Part shown: positions 8,151 to 18,379 of the stretch, piece by piece | Position numbering within the stretch: the stretch's first letter is position 1 | Layout: the number at the start of each line of letters is the position of its first letter | Origin: CAWBRT01 sp963696525 | GTDB lineage: Bacteria; Acidobacteriota; Terriglobia; Terriglobales; Acidobacteriaceae | Direction: 5' to 3' | Assembly (NCBI GenBank): GCA_963696525.1 | Contig: CAVOKO010000011.1 | Span: 496,001 to 560,000, forward strand | Length of the DNA: 64,000 nt | Program-made: the position numbers and the translations under genes | Notes under the pieces: generated by a model | Databases searched by the model: none | Told to the model about the DNA's origin: nothing | What the model saw: the letters and a program-made list of their open reading frames with translations, nothing else

Positions 8151-8530
8151 AGTGGGTCGCCATCAAGCTACTCGAGCTTTACAAGCGGTGGATATCGCCC
8201 GGACTGCCGCAGTCTTGCCGCTTCGTGCCCAGCTGTTCGGAGTTTGCCATGGAGGCGCTGGATGGGCACGGAATGGTGCGTGGCACCTGGTTGGCGCTCC
8301 TGCGTATTGCGCGCTGTAACCCGCTGGGAGGCAGCGGTTATGATCCTGTTCCGGCCTGCGCCCCAACACGCGCAACGACGACGCGTGTTGGGGACCCCGA
8401 GCAAGCCGCATCCCGACCGACGAAAAGATCGCGTCAGTTCGGAAGCGGGCCGGAAGGTTACGACACTTACACAGAACGTGTGCACACGGGCGCCGCTAAA
8501 GGCAGGCGCTGCTGTTCCACATCCAACTGA
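8147..8530 (+). CDS. yidD: Membrane protein insertion efficiency factor YidD, with repeat-derived tail
   Basis: Residues 1-69 are a full YidD: KWISPGL-type helix (LYKRWISPGLPQSCRFVPSC), the three conserved cysteines (SCRFVPSCSEFA, ARCNP) and the terminal GGSGYDPVP where family members normally end. YidD is a small membrane-associated helper of YidC-mediated insertion. Here the frame runs on for 58 further residues with no family similarity. That extension begins exactly where a perfect 12-bp palindrome repeat is inserted (8361-8399). The normal stop has evidently been displaced by the repeat. It overlaps rnpA by four bases and precedes yidC. The core assignment is firm, and the tail is probably non-functional. 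Confidence 0.9.
   Translation: MKWVAIKLLELYKRWISPGLPQSCRFVPSCSEFAMEALDGHGMVRGTWLALLRIARCNPLGGSGYDPVPACAPTRATTTRVGDPEQAASRPTKRSRQFGSGPEGYDTYTERVHTGAAKGRRCCSTSN
8361..8399. repeat. CACCCCA/TGGGGACCCCG hairpin repeat inside yidD
   Basis: CCCCAACACGCG (8361-8372) and CGCGTGTTGGGG (8383-8394) form a perfect 12-bp stem, followed by ACCCCG. The same foot, TGGGGACCCCG, ends related hairpins at 24738-24777, 30526-30566 and (on the other strand) 42234-42275 and 46563-46606. It sits at the 3' end of the conserved yidD core. Confidence 0.8.
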
Positions 8531-8574
8531 CTGCGCCGGGGCCCTGTGACCGCCGGCGCCGAAATGGTTAGAAC

Positions 8575-10365
8575 TTGCCAGAGTACCGCAATCCACAATC
8601 CGAACCCGGCGGCCAGAAGAACTTCCTTCTGATCATCGCCCTCACCGTAGTCGTTCTTTTTCTGTCTCAACAATATTTTTCCCGGCACAATCCGCCTCCG
8701 GAGCAGAAGGCGCAGGCACCCGCTTCCGCCGCGCAGCCGCCAAGCGTACAGGCGCCGCATGCGCCGCCGCAAACGAAATCCGCCGGAGCCAAGCAGGCCG
8801 GCACCGAATCGGACATCGTAGTGGAGAACGATCTCTATCGCATCACCTTCACCAATCGCGGCGGCTTGGTGAAGTCGTGGGTCCTGAAGAAGTCCCAGGA
8901 TGCGAGCGGCAAACCGCTGGAGATCGTCAATGAGGCAGGGGCATCCCAATGGGGTTACCCGCTGTCATTGTGGACTTGGGACGAAGGCCTGCGTAACAAG
9001 CTGAACTCGGCGATGTATGTGCCGAGCGCCACTGGCACGGTCCGGGCTCCCGGCCAGTTGACCTTTGAGTTTGCCGATGGCGACGTCACCGTGCGCAAGA
9101 GCTTCCGCTTCGAGGCCGCGAGTTACGCGGTGCACATCGAAAGCTCGGTGGTGCGCGGTGGCAATTTCGTAACGGCGCTGCCGGCATGGCCGTCCGGCTT
9201 TGGCGATGCGGAGTCCGCGTCTGCCTATGCCGCCCAGGTCATCAATTTCTCCAACGGCGAAAAGACCGAACGCCTGAAGCCCGACAAGAAGGGCAAGGCA
9301 ATCAGCAACGGCAACATCCTGCGCGGTCCCTTCGAATACTTCGGTCCGGTGGACCAGTACTTTGCCGCGATCTTTTTGCCGGATTTCCCGCAGCAGGCTT
9401 CGGCGGCGACGCTGCGCAACCTAGCGGTTGTTCCCAACCCGCAGAAGCCGAATGAGACGGAGAAAGTCGAACTGCTGGGCGTGGCCGTGGGCAATGCCAA
9501 TGGGGTGACCAATCAGCGCATTTTCGTCGGCCCCAAAGCGGTCGACGTGCTCAAGTCGGTTCGCGCCAACACCCTGAACGGGCAGCCGGATGGCGCCGAT
9601 CTGAGCGGGATGATCGACTGGGGCTTCTTTGCGATTATCGCCAAGCCGCTGTTCGTATGGCTGAAATGGACACATGATCACTGGCCCTTCCCCAATTGGG
9701 GCTGGTCGATCATTATCCTGACCTTGATCATCAACATCGTGCTGCTGCCGCTTCGTCTCTTCCAGATGAAGTCGGCCTTGGAGATGCAGCGAATCCAGCC
9801 GCAGATCCAAGCGATCCAGAACAAGTATAAGAAGTACCCGATGCGCGACCCGCGACGGGCCGAGATGAACCAGGAGATCTCGGGGCTCTACAAGGAACAC
9901 AAGGTGAACCCGGCCAGCGGGTGTCTGCCGCTACTGGTTCAGATGCCGTTCCTGTGGGCGTTCTACCAGATGCTGTCGCAGGCCAATGAGCTGCGTCACG
10001 CGCGCTTTTACTGGCTGCATGACCTCTCGGCGCCCGACCATATGCTGGTTCTGCCGATCCTGATCGTGTTGACCACGCTGCTGATGCAGAAGATGACTCC
10101 GCAGGCCGGCGTCAGCAAAGAGCAACAGCGGATGATGAACCTGATGATGCCGCTCATGCTCGGCTTCTTCAGCTATTCGGTTGCCTCCGGCCTGGGCCTC
10201 TACTGGGCGGTGGGCACGGTGGTCGGAATCGTTCAGCAGTGGGTAATGAATCGTACCAAGCTGGGACAGGAGATCCACGCCCTCGCCGACAAGCGCGCCC
10301 GTAAACAAGCGGGATTGGGAGTCGATTCTAGCAACAAGGACAAGGACAAGACCCTGCGTCGCTGA
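8575..10365 (+). CDS. yidC: Membrane protein insertase YidC
   Basis: The 596-residue product is the Gram-negative form of YidC/Oxa1, which inserts and folds inner-membrane proteins alone or with Sec. An N-terminal anchor helix (NFLLIIALTVVVLFLSQQYF) is followed by a Pro/Ala-rich linker, a large periplasmic beta domain (about 75-330) and a C-terminal core with five membrane segments. The core includes KSALEMQRIQPQIQAIQNKY, NPASGCLPLLVQMPFLWAFY and GLYWAVGTVVGIVQQWVMNR. A TTG at 8575 is the only sensible start giving the family-like N-terminus PEYRNPQSEPGGQ; nearby ATG and GTG codons are out of frame. It lies between yidD and jag in the conserved order. Confidence 0.96.
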   Translation: MPEYRNPQSEPGGQKNFLLIIALTVVVLFLSQQYFSRHNPPPEQKAQAPASAAQPPSVQAPHAPPQTKSAGAKQAGTESDIVVENDLYRITFTNRGGLVKSWVLKKSQDASGKPLEIVNEAGASQWGYPLSLWTWDEGLRNKLNSAMYVPSATGTVRAPGQLTFEFADGDVTVRKSFRFEAASYAVHIESSVVRGGNFVTALPAWPSGFGDAESASAYAAQVINFSNGEKTERLKPDKKGKAISNGNILRGPFEYFGPVDQYFAAIFLPDFPQQASAATLRNLAVVPNPQKPNETEKVELLGVAVGNANGVTNQRIFVGPKAVDVLKSVRANTLNGQPDGADLSGMIDWGFFAIIAKPLFVWLKWTHDHWPFPNWGWSIIILTLIINIVLLPLRLFQMKSALEMQRIQPQIQAIQNKYKKYPMRDPRRAEMNQEISGLYKEHKVNPASGCLPLLVQMPFLWAFYQMLSQANELRHARFYWLHDLSAPDHMLVLPILIVLTTLLMQKMTPQAGVSKEQQRMMNLMMPLMLGFFSYSVASGLGLYWAVGTVVGIVQQWVMNRTKLGQEIHALADKRARKQAGLGVDSSNKDKDKTLRR

Positions 10366-10384
10366 GTTTACTGAGTGGAATGAA

Positions 10385-10930
10385 ATGCCTATAACCGACA
10401 AGATCGCTACCGCCAAGCGCATCAGTGAGCTGCTGAACTCCATTATCAAGCACGGCGACTTCCGCCTGAAGTACAAGATCACCGTCGATCCGCCTCTGCC
10501 TGAGGAGCGCGACTGGGAGAAGCCGGTGATCCTGGTTGAGCTGTCCGGGGCCGATACGCCGCTGCTGATGGAACGAGGCGCCGAACTGCTGCGCGCCATC
10601 GAGTACCTGGTTCTGGAGTCTTTACGGCTCGGGTCGGAGGATCACGAGAAGGTCGCCTTCGATGCCATGGGTTTCCGCGCCGCGCGCTTCGAGGAGTTGC
10701 GGCTGTCCGCCAGCGTCGCGGCCGAGAGGGTGCGCAAAACGGGATCGCCGTATGCTTTCACGCCTATGTCTTCACGTGAGCGCCGCATCGTCCACTTGGC
10801 GCTGCGCGACTCCGAAGACCTGCGTACCGAGAGCGAGGGCGAGGGTCCGAACCGGCGCTTGGTCGTCTACCCCAAGGACTTCAAGGGCAGCACGCCGCGT
10901 CCCATGCCCATGCGCCGCGGAAGAAGATAG
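10385..10930 (+). CDS. jag: KH/R3H RNA-binding protein KhpB (Jag/SpoIIIJ-associated)
   Basis: The 181-residue protein has a KH-type domain in the middle (ADTPLLMERGAELLRAIEYL, the G-x-x-G loop being degenerate as often in this family) and a C-terminal R3H domain. The R3H signature is visible in SSRERRIVHLALRDSEDLRT with Arg and His four residues apart, then EGEGPNRRLVVYP. KhpB binds many RNAs and, with KhpA, affects cell elongation and division in other bacteria. It starts 19 bases after the yidC stop and precedes mnmE, the standard gene order. The N-terminal Jag_N domain seen in firmicutes is not obvious. Confidence 0.9.
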   Translation: MPITDKIATAKRISELLNSIIKHGDFRLKYKITVDPPLPEERDWEKPVILVELSGADTPLLMERGAELLRAIEYLVLESLRLGSEDHEKVAFDAMGFRAARFEELRLSASVAAERVRKTGSPYAFTPMSSRERRIVHLALRDSEDLRTESEGEGPNRRLVVYPKDFKGSTPRPMPMRRGRR

Positions 10931-10987
10931 CCAAGAGAATTCATGCGGGTGCGGGCGTTGTCCCGGAGCCAGACTTAAAATTCCTTC

Positions 10988-12367
10988 ATGCAGCTTGACG
11001 ACACCATCGTCGCCATTGCCACGCCTCCGGGACGCGGCGGTCTGGGCGTGGTTCGCCTCGCCGGTCCCGAATCGAAGGCGATAGCCTCGGCAATGTTGCG
11101 GCTTTCAGCGGGACGCCAACTGGAAGCCGGCCGGGCGCACTTCGGGGTACTGATCGAGCCCCGCACAAACGAACGTATCGACGAGATTGTCGCCACCTAT
11201 TTCGCCAAGCCCCACTCCTACACGACGGATGACATCGTCGAAATCTCCTGCCACGGTTCGCCCGTGGTGCTGCGGCAGGTGGTCGAGCAGGCGCTGGCCG
11301 GTGGAGCGCGGCTAGCCGAGGCGGGTGAGTTCACCATGCGGGCCTTCCTGAACGGCCGCATAGACCTCACGCAGGCGGAGGCGGTGCGCGACCTCATCGA
11401 GTCGCAGACTCTCTACCAGGCCAAGGTCGCGGCGCAACAACTGCAGGGCGCACTCTCGCACCGCTTGCAACCCATCAAGCAGAAACTCGTGGAACTGATC
11501 GCCATGATGGAGGCCGGCATCGACTTCGCGGAGGACGACGTGGCGGTGCTGCCGGCCGAACAGATTCTGCACCGCATCGCGGAAGTGCGCGAGCCGCTGA
11601 CCGAACTCGCGGAGAGCTTCGCTTACGGCAAATTCGTGCACGAAGGATTGACGCTCGCCATTGTCGGTCGGCCCAACGTTGGCAAATCGAGCCTCTTCAA
11701 CCGGCTGGTCGAGCGCGAGCGGGCCATCGTGACCGCTACGCCCGGCACCACGCGCGACCTGGTGACGGAGACCGTTTCGATCGGGGGCATTCCGGTCAGG
11801 CTGGTCGATACGGCTGGAATCAGGCAGGCGCTCGACGAAGCGGAAAGCATCGGCGTCAGCAAGTCGATGGAGGCTCTGGCTGATGCCGATCTTGTACTGG
11901 TGGTGCTCGACGCCTCCCAGCCACCGGACAGAACCGATCGCGAGTTGCTGGAGCAGGTCGTCGAGCGCGCAGCCGTCGCGGTGCTGAACAAAAGCGACCT
12001 TGCCGCTGCCGCCAGCACGGCCGACAAAGGCATAGCCTTGCGGGATGGCGGAGTTCCGGTCGTTTGGACCTCGGCGCTGAGCGGTGAAGGCATCGCCGAA
12101 TTGCGTCAGCAGATTCTGCGCCACGTCCACGGCGATGGCCCGCCGCAGGAGACTGGAATGCTCACCAACCTGCGCCAGCAGCAGCAGGTGACACGCACGC
12201 TGGCCGCGCTCGCCGCAGCCGCGGTGTCGGTCAGGGCCAACACGCCGCATGAGATGATCCTGCTCAACCTCTACAACGCCCTCCACGCCCTGGACGAAGT
12301 CACCGGTGTCACTACCGCCGACGATATCCTGAACCTGATTTTTGGGACCTTCTGCATCGGAAAATAG
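10988..12367 (+). CDS. mnmE: tRNA modification GTPase MnmE (TrmE)
   Basis: MnmE, with MnmG, makes the 5-carboxymethylaminomethyl group on U34 of certain tRNAs. The 459-residue product has the N-terminal tetrahydrofolate-binding domain (DTIVAIATPPGRGGLGVVRL, GEFTMRAFLNGRIDLTQAEA). A G domain follows, with G1 GRPNVGKSSLFN, G2 TPGTTRD, G3 DTAGIR and G4 NKSD. The invariant C-terminal FCIGK carries the catalytic cysteine. The length is normal. It ends the rpmH-to-mnmE cluster; no mnmG is in the window. Confidence 0.97.
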   Translation: MQLDDTIVAIATPPGRGGLGVVRLAGPESKAIASAMLRLSAGRQLEAGRAHFGVLIEPRTNERIDEIVATYFAKPHSYTTDDIVEISCHGSPVVLRQVVEQALAGGARLAEAGEFTMRAFLNGRIDLTQAEAVRDLIESQTLYQAKVAAQQLQGALSHRLQPIKQKLVELIAMMEAGIDFAEDDVAVLPAEQILHRIAEVREPLTELAESFAYGKFVHEGLTLAIVGRPNVGKSSLFNRLVERERAIVTATPGTTRDLVTETVSIGGIPVRLVDTAGIRQALDEAESIGVSKSMEALADADLVLVVLDASQPPDRTDRELLEQVVERAAVAVLNKSDLAAAASTADKGIALRDGGVPVVWTSALSGEGIAELRQQILRHVHGDGPPQETGMLTNLRQQQQVTRTLAALAAAAVSVRANTPHEMILLNLYNALHALDEVTGVTTADDILNLIFGTFCIGK

Positions 12368-12504
12368 AACTGCTTCAGTAGCTTCTGGTTGACTGTTGGG
12401 GCAGAAAAAGTGATGTCTGGCCAGAACAGGCGCATGGGCTCGGAAGCCGGCGCCCTGCCCTGTTATGCTTCCATTAAGTCTAATTTGGAGATGACAGTTT
12501 CGCT

Positions 12505-14313
12505 TTGCCTCCCATCCTCAATGCCCAGGGCCTGTCGAAGTCATTCGGAGCGGCGCCTCTGTTCGAGAACGTCTGGTTCACCGTCGGCGAAGGCGATCGC
12601 ATTGGCCTGATCGGACCTAATGGCTCCGGCAAATCGACGCTGCTGCAAATCCTGATCGGGCGCATGCCGCCGGACAGCGGTGAAATCGCCGTCCGCAAGC
12701 TTGCCCGCCTCAGCTACATTGCGCAGGAGTCGCAATTTGCCCCGGGCGAGACTGTCCGCTCGATCATCCAACGCGCGCTGGGTGCGGCCAGCGTGCCGCG
12801 CGCCGAATGGGAGGGCCGCGCTGCCGAGACGCTAGGCCGCGTCGGATTCGACGACTTCAACCAGGACGCCACGGCGTTATCCGGCGGCTGGCGCAAGCGC
12901 TTAGTGATCGCCGAGGCCCTGGTGCAGGAGCCCGACGTTCTGCTGCTGGACGAACCGACAAACCATCTCGATCTGGCCGGCATCGAGTGGCTCGAAGGCT
13001 TGCTCGAAAGCGCACCGTTCGCCTGCGTGGTCGTCAGTCACGACCGCTACTTCCTGGAAAACGCCGCGACCTCCGTGGTCGAGCTGAACCGCCTTTATCC
13101 GGAAGGCATTTTTCGCGTCGATGGAAATTACAGCGCCTTTTTGGAGAAGAAGGAGGAATTTCTGGAGGCGCAGGCGAAGCGGCAGGAAGCGCTGGAAAAC
13201 CGCGTGCGCAATGAGATCGAGTGGCTACGGCGCGGTGCCAAGGCGCGCACTTCGAAGTCGAAGGCGCGCATCGACAAAGCGCAGGAGTTCATTCGCGAAC
13301 TGGCGGACATGGACACGCGGATGCGCAGCGCGTCCGCTAAAATCGATTTCTCCGCCACCGATCGTAAGACTAAGCGCCTGATCGAAATGCGGAAGGTGAG
13401 CTTTCGAATCGGCGAACGTGCGCTGTTCGAGGACCTCGACTTCATCGTCACCGCCGGCATGCGCGTCGGATTGGTCGGGCCAAACGGCAGCGGAAAAACC
13501 ACTTTGCTGCGGCTGTTGCGCGGTGATTTGCCGCCATCGACGGGCGAGATTCGCCGCGCCGACTCGCTGCGTATCGTGCACTTCGATCAGAACCGCGAGA
13601 TCGATCCCACGCTGACGCTGGCGCGTGCCTTGGCGCCCGACAGCGACTCCGTCATCTATGGAGAGCGGGTGATTCATGTCGCCTCGTGGGCGTCGCGCTT
13701 TCTGTTCACCGCCGAACAACTCAACCAGCCGGTGTCTCGGCTCTCCGGTGGCGAACGCGCCCGGATTCTCATCGCCAAGCTGATGCTTGAGCCGGCTGAC
13801 GTGCTCCTGCTGGATGAGCCCACTAACGACCTCGATCTACAAACGCTCGAGATCCTGGAGGAAAGCCTGCTTGAGTATGGCGGCGCGCTGGTGATGGTAA
13901 CCCACGATCGCTACCTGTTGGACCGCGTTTCCACAGTGGTGCTGGGACTCGATGGCATGGGCGCGGCCGCTCGCTTCGCCGACTACTCGCAATGGGACGC
14001 ATGGCAGAGAGCACGCAAGCAGGCAATGGCGGCTGAGTCCCGGCGGCGGGATCTCACTCCAACCGCGCGCACTGCGGCCTCATCGGCGAAAAAGAAGCTT
14101 TCCTATCTGGAAGCACGCGAGTTTGCGGCCATTGAACAACGCATTGCCGAAGCCGAGCAGGCGCTGGCGGCCGCGCGCGGCGCCTTTGAGGATCCGGCGA
14201 TCGCCTGCGATGCGCCACGCCTGCTGGCCGCGGAGGCAGAGACCATCGCCGCGCAGAAAGTGGTGGACGACCTCTACGCTCGCTGGGCGGAGCTGGAACA
14301 AAAAGGCGGCTGA
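12505..14313 (+). CDS. ABC-F family ATPase (Uup-like)
   Basis: The 602-residue protein has two ATP-binding cassettes and no membrane segments, the hallmark of ABC-F proteins that act on ribosomes or DNA structures. Cassette 1 has GLIGPNGSGKSTLLQI, LSGGWRKRL and LLLDEPTNHLDL. Cassette 2 has GLVGPNGSGKTTLLRL, LSGGERARI and LLLDEPTNDLDL. Between them is a charged helical linker rich in K and R (about 220-290). A coiled coil rich in A and E forms the last 80 residues, as in Uup. A TTG at 12505 is used as start because the nearby ATG at 12491 is out of frame. Which ABC-F subgroup it belongs to, and so its ribosomal role, is inference. Confidence 0.88.
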   Translation: MPPILNAQGLSKSFGAAPLFENVWFTVGEGDRIGLIGPNGSGKSTLLQILIGRMPPDSGEIAVRKLARLSYIAQESQFAPGETVRSIIQRALGAASVPRAEWEGRAAETLGRVGFDDFNQDATALSGGWRKRLVIAEALVQEPDVLLLDEPTNHLDLAGIEWLEGLLESAPFACVVVSHDRYFLENAATSVVELNRLYPEGIFRVDGNYSAFLEKKEEFLEAQAKRQEALENRVRNEIEWLRRGAKARTSKSKARIDKAQEFIRELADMDTRMRSASAKIDFSATDRKTKRLIEMRKVSFRIGERALFEDLDFIVTAGMRVGLVGPNGSGKTTLLRLLRGDLPPSTGEIRRADSLRIVHFDQNREIDPTLTLARALAPDSDSVIYGERVIHVASWASRFLFTAEQLNQPVSRLSGGERARILIAKLMLEPADVLLLDEPTNDLDLQTLEILEESLLEYGGALVMVTHDRYLLDRVSTVVLGLDGMGAAARFADYSQWDAWQRARKQAMAAESRRRDLTPTARTAASSAKKKLSYLEAREFAAIEQRIAEAEQALAAARGAFEDPAIACDAPRLLAAEAETIAAQKVVDDLYARWAELEQKGG

Positions 14314-14361
14314 ATCGACCCCCAAAAGCCACAAAAAGCCATAGTTTGTGCAGCAATTCTG

Positions 14362-14430
14362 TGTCCGATAATGATTTGCTATGTCCGATAATGCGTAAAG
14401 GGCTGCTCAACCTGGCTGCTTGTCCGACAA
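14362..14430. promoter_or_regulatory. Tandem TGTCCGATA motifs downstream of the sensor kinase
   Basis: TGTCCGATAATG occurs at 14362 and again at 14382, exactly 20 bases apart, or two helical turns. A related TGTCCGACAA occurs at 14421. A fourth copy, inverted (TATCGGACA at 18219-18227), lies upstream of the sensor-kinase gene as part of an imperfect dyad TGTCTGCT-ATCGGACA. The spacing suggests protein binding sites, but no regulator is identified. Confidence 0.4.
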
Positions 14431-14501
14431 GTACGATGAGATTTCAGCGTGAACGTCGCCTGAGGCCGGGTTTTGGTTATGGGTCCAGTTATGGAGCCAG
14501 C

Positions 14502-17500
14502 TCAAACTCCGGCTGATTGGCGCCGCGCCGCTGAGGCGGAATTAAACGGCAGGACAACCGAGAATACCGTGCCCCTGCGCATTCCGTCACCGCTGGAACG
14601 CATGCGGATCGTCCCGCCATGCTTGTCGATAATCTGTTTGCTCACCCAAAGACCAAGCCCGGTCCCGATCGTGCCTTTCGTCGTGAAGAACGGCTCGAAG
14701 AGATGCTGCCGTGAACTTGCACTGATGCCGTTGCCGTTGTCAGCTACGGTTACCCGGACGTGGCGATCGCCATTCTTGCAGACCTGCGCCTGTAGACACC
14801 CGCAACTTGATCGTGCCTTGCACATCGATAGCGTCCAGGCTGTTGGACAGGAGATTGGAAAAAACCTGCCGCAGCTCGCCAGCCACGGCGATCACTTGCA
14901 CATCGCCATCCCATTGCTTCTCGATGACGGCCTGCTTGGCTTTGATCCTGCTCTTCAGCAAGTCGATCGCAGATTCCAAGACGGCATTGACCGACATGAG
15001 CGCCGGTGCATTGGACTCGCGATAAAAGCCCAGCGACTGTCGCGTGATATGCGCGATCCGCTTCAGCTCGGCGTCGGCCATGTCCAGGTACTGACAAGCT
15101 GTTTCCGGCAGATTGCCGGCGCTTTTGGCGATGAAGAGTGCATTCGTCACCGCCTCCAGAGGGTTGTTGATCTCATGCGCGATGGCTGCCGCCATGCGCC
15201 CCACGGAAGCCAGTTTCTCGCTGCGGAGTAGTGCCTGCTCGGCCCGCTTGCGCTCGCTGATGTCCATGTGCAGCCATAGGCGGCCGTACGACTTTCCATC
15301 TACGTTCAAGGGAATGAAATCCCTCAGGCATGTTCCCCCGCCCTGCATGGCGAGTTCTTCGCCCACGACCGGTTGTCCTCGATCGAGAACTTCACGGATG
15401 CGGGCGAGGGACTCCTCAGGATGCGTGTAACCATGCTTGATCTTCTCGAGCATGTCACCCGAGTAAAGCCCCACCAGGTCGGCGGGCACGTCCGCCAGAC
15501 CGAAACGGTCGCAGAATGCCTGATTGGCGAATTCGACCCGCCCCTCGTCGGTCACCAGCAAGACGGCGGAATACATGCTGGAGAGAATCGCGTAGAAACG
15601 TTGCAGGGTGGTCTGCAGAATACTCTCGGCCTGCTTGCGCTCGGTAATGTCGCGGAGGATAACGGTGTAGAGCTTCTCCCCGTCCGCTTGTACTTGGGAG
15701 ATGGTGGCTTCAATAGGGAATTCTTCCCCGTTGGAGCGGACTGCGGTTAGTATGCCCGGCGAACTCATGGAACGAGCGGTTATGCCCTCGCTTTCAAACA
15801 GCCGAATGCGCTCGCGATGGACCTCTCGCAAGCTCTTGGGAATAAAACGGTCGAGATTAGAACCAACTGCTTCCGATGCCGTGCACTGAAAGACAGCTTC
15901 AGCCGCTCGATTGAACACGACAACGCGCTGCTGCTCATCTATCGAGATCACCGCGTCCATAGCAGAGCCAATAATGCTTTGCAGTTTGGCCTGGCTGGAG
16001 CGCAATGCCTCTTCAGCCTGGGCGTGGGCGGCACGAATGCGTAGAGTACCCAAGCCATATGCCAGGTCGTCCGCCAGTTCCGTCAGCAGCTTGACTTCAG
16101 CTTCCGAGAACGTATCCGGGTCCCGTGAATAGATAGTGATTGCCCCAAAGGTCTTATCGCCTTCCTTGAGAGGGACGACCAGCGAGCAAGCATAGCCGCG
16201 CTTGGTGGCCTCTTCGCGCCAGGGCAGGAATTTGGGATCGGTAAGCATGTTGCGGCACATCGACGGCCGTCCGGTGCGGATGGCGGTGCCGGTAGGACCG
16301 CGTCCACGTTCGCCGTCGGCCCAGGTGATCCGCATCGTCTCCAGGTATCCCTCTTCAAAGCCGGCAGAGGCGACGGGACGGACCGTCTTGTTTTCGTCAT
16401 TCTCGGCAAAGCCGATCCATACCATCGCATGACCGCAATCTTCATGGATAATGCGACACACCTGTTGCAGGAATGCCGGCTCATCGGTGGCATGCATCAG
16501 TTCCTGGTTGCTGTTGCTCAGGGCCCTGAGCGTGCGATTGAGCCTCTGGAGCTGTTCTTCCGCCTGCTTACGCGCAGTGATGTCGGTGAAATAGACGCGC
16601 ACACGCCTCAATTCCGGAAGGTGGTAATTCGTTTGCAGGAAAACCCTGTCGCCGGCCTCAACTTCGCGGACAATTACTTGTTCGGAATCGGTTGTGAATT
16701 CGGCGATCACCGAAGCCAATTCCGCTAATAGAGGATGGTTGGCCCCATGCTCAAGAAGATCAGGGAACATCTTCTGTGCTGCTGGATTGGCGTAGCTGAC
16801 CTTGCCATCCAGGTCAGTCTCGAAGATTGGATTTGGATTTAGCTCGGGAAAGCTGGCGACATGGGCAACGTGTTCCTCCGCCCGGTCCCGCTCCGCTGTG
16901 CGCTGCTGCAGGAGTTGCGATGCTTTCGCCAACGATTGGCCGACCTCGTTCGCTTCCGCGAGGTCGAGCGGTCCTATATCGACCGGCTCGCCAGATCCCA
17001 ACGCCACGGCGGGGACGATCAGCGACCGGATGGACCCGGAGATTCGCCGTGCCAGAATCAGCGCCAAGGAAATCCCCGCCAACAACAACAGGAGCGCGCC
17101 GCCAACCGTCCACAACAGCCAATGCCGAAGTCCCGCCAGCATGACTGCTTTGGGAATTCCGATCCCTACGGTCCAGCCGGATTTGGGTGACCGGCTGAAA
17201 ACGGTGACGATAGGGACGCCTGCCCGGTTTGTTGTCTCTAGATGGCCCTCAGCAGCCTCGGACGTTGCTTTAATGAGAGCGGGAACAGCCGGCAGCCCGA
17301 CATAGCCTTTTTCTAAACGGTCCCGAGCGACCACCACACGATTGCCATCCAGGATGGTTGCGGGCCAATTGGCTGGAATACTCTGTTGAGAAAGAACCGC
17401 TTCGAAGTGGTTGGCTGGTGCGGTCATCATCAAGGCATACTTAACCTGACCGTCGCGAATCACCGGCACCGCAACACCAGCAACAAGGCGTTTTGTAAGG

Positions 17501-18036
17501 GCCCCGCTGTACAGGTTGACGATGACCGGCTTGCCCGTCTCAAATACTCTTTTCGTCTGAGCCCAAGCAACGAGCTTGGGTAATGGCGTCCCCAAAGGAA
17601 AGAATGTGTTGGCAATCTGCTGTCCGCCAGCATCGTTCAGAGTGAAGACGGAGTCGTCGGAATAATCACGCAGGACCGCGTGCGCCTGCTTATCGAAGGC
17701 CGGCACATCGCCCGAGATGGCCGATGGTGACGTGGCAAGGGCTGTGGCGCTGGCTTGCATGGCGGCTAGCTCCTGGTCAACCACCATGGAGAGCGCGCGT
17801 GCGGTTTCCAAGACACTCTGCTCCAGGAGGTTCCGCCTTTGCTGGTATGCGTAAGAGATAACGAAGCCAGCGATAAAGCAGACCGGCAGAATGCAAGCCA
17901 ACACTAAACAGGCAACCCGGAAGCGAAGCGCCCGTTGGCGTAGTTCGCCGCCGGAGCGCGACGGTTGCGCGGGACTTTCAGATGGAGACAGCTCATCGCT
18001 GCTGCGCTTGCCCTGAGTAACGTCGATACCTGCCAT
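14502..18036 (-). pseudogene. Large hybrid-input sensor histidine kinase, frameshifted in the catalytic domain
   Basis: The product would be about 1,177 residues. In order it has an N-terminal membrane anchor, a periplasmic Cache-type sensor region, a second membrane helix (WLLWTVGGALLLLLAGISLA), a HAMP-like linker and a PAS domain. Next come a GAF domain (GHAMVWIGFAENDENKTVRP), two more PAS domains, and a HisKA box with the phosphorylated His in MAAAIAHEINNPLEAVTNAL. The frame then breaks near 14785-14805. The ATPase domain continues in another frame from DNGNGISASS through FEPFFTTK to GTGLGLWVSKQIIDKHGG. The break falls between the N box (FSNLLSNSLDA) and the G1 box, so the long fragment lacks ATP binding. 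One extra base accounts for the shift. The start at 18036 (MAGIDVTQ) is a guess. No response regulator is adjacent. Confidence 0.8.
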
Positions 18037-18264
18037 GAGGCACCAAAGACTCTGCGGAACGGCGGTGGCCATGTGCCAACACGTTCTGAGCCGAGTCCCG
18101 CTCGGGAATATCAAGAATCACGAAAGTGTAGGCAAATTCCTGTGTGGTGGCTGTGACAAGGGTCACAGATGGCGTCCGAAGCGGGTCTTGGCGTCCAATG
18201 GACGCACGCTATGTCTGCTATCGGACATTAGCTAGTTTCATAAACCGAAGTCAGAGGAGACGAC

Positions 18265-18358
18265 GAATCCCCTCAGGGGCTAAAGCCCGCACTCTTGTTG
18301 GCTCCAGACGGACGGGCTAAAGCCCGTCCCCTTCAACGCGGCTGAAGCCCGCCCCCAT
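18265..18358. repeat. GGGCTAAAGCCC palindromic repeat cluster
   Basis: Three short palindromes follow each other: GGGGCTAAAGCCC, GACGGGCTAAAGCCCGTCCC and GCGGCTGAAGCCCGC, separated by about 20 bases. The same phrase, including ACGGACGGGCT and CCCCTTCAAC, recurs at 30471-30655 and in part at 24705-24835. The block lies between gyrA and the sensor kinase (both minus), and the 343-base gap 18037-18379 has no gene. Confidence 0.8.
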
Positions 18359-18379
18359 TTCGCTTCTACAACTACTGCC

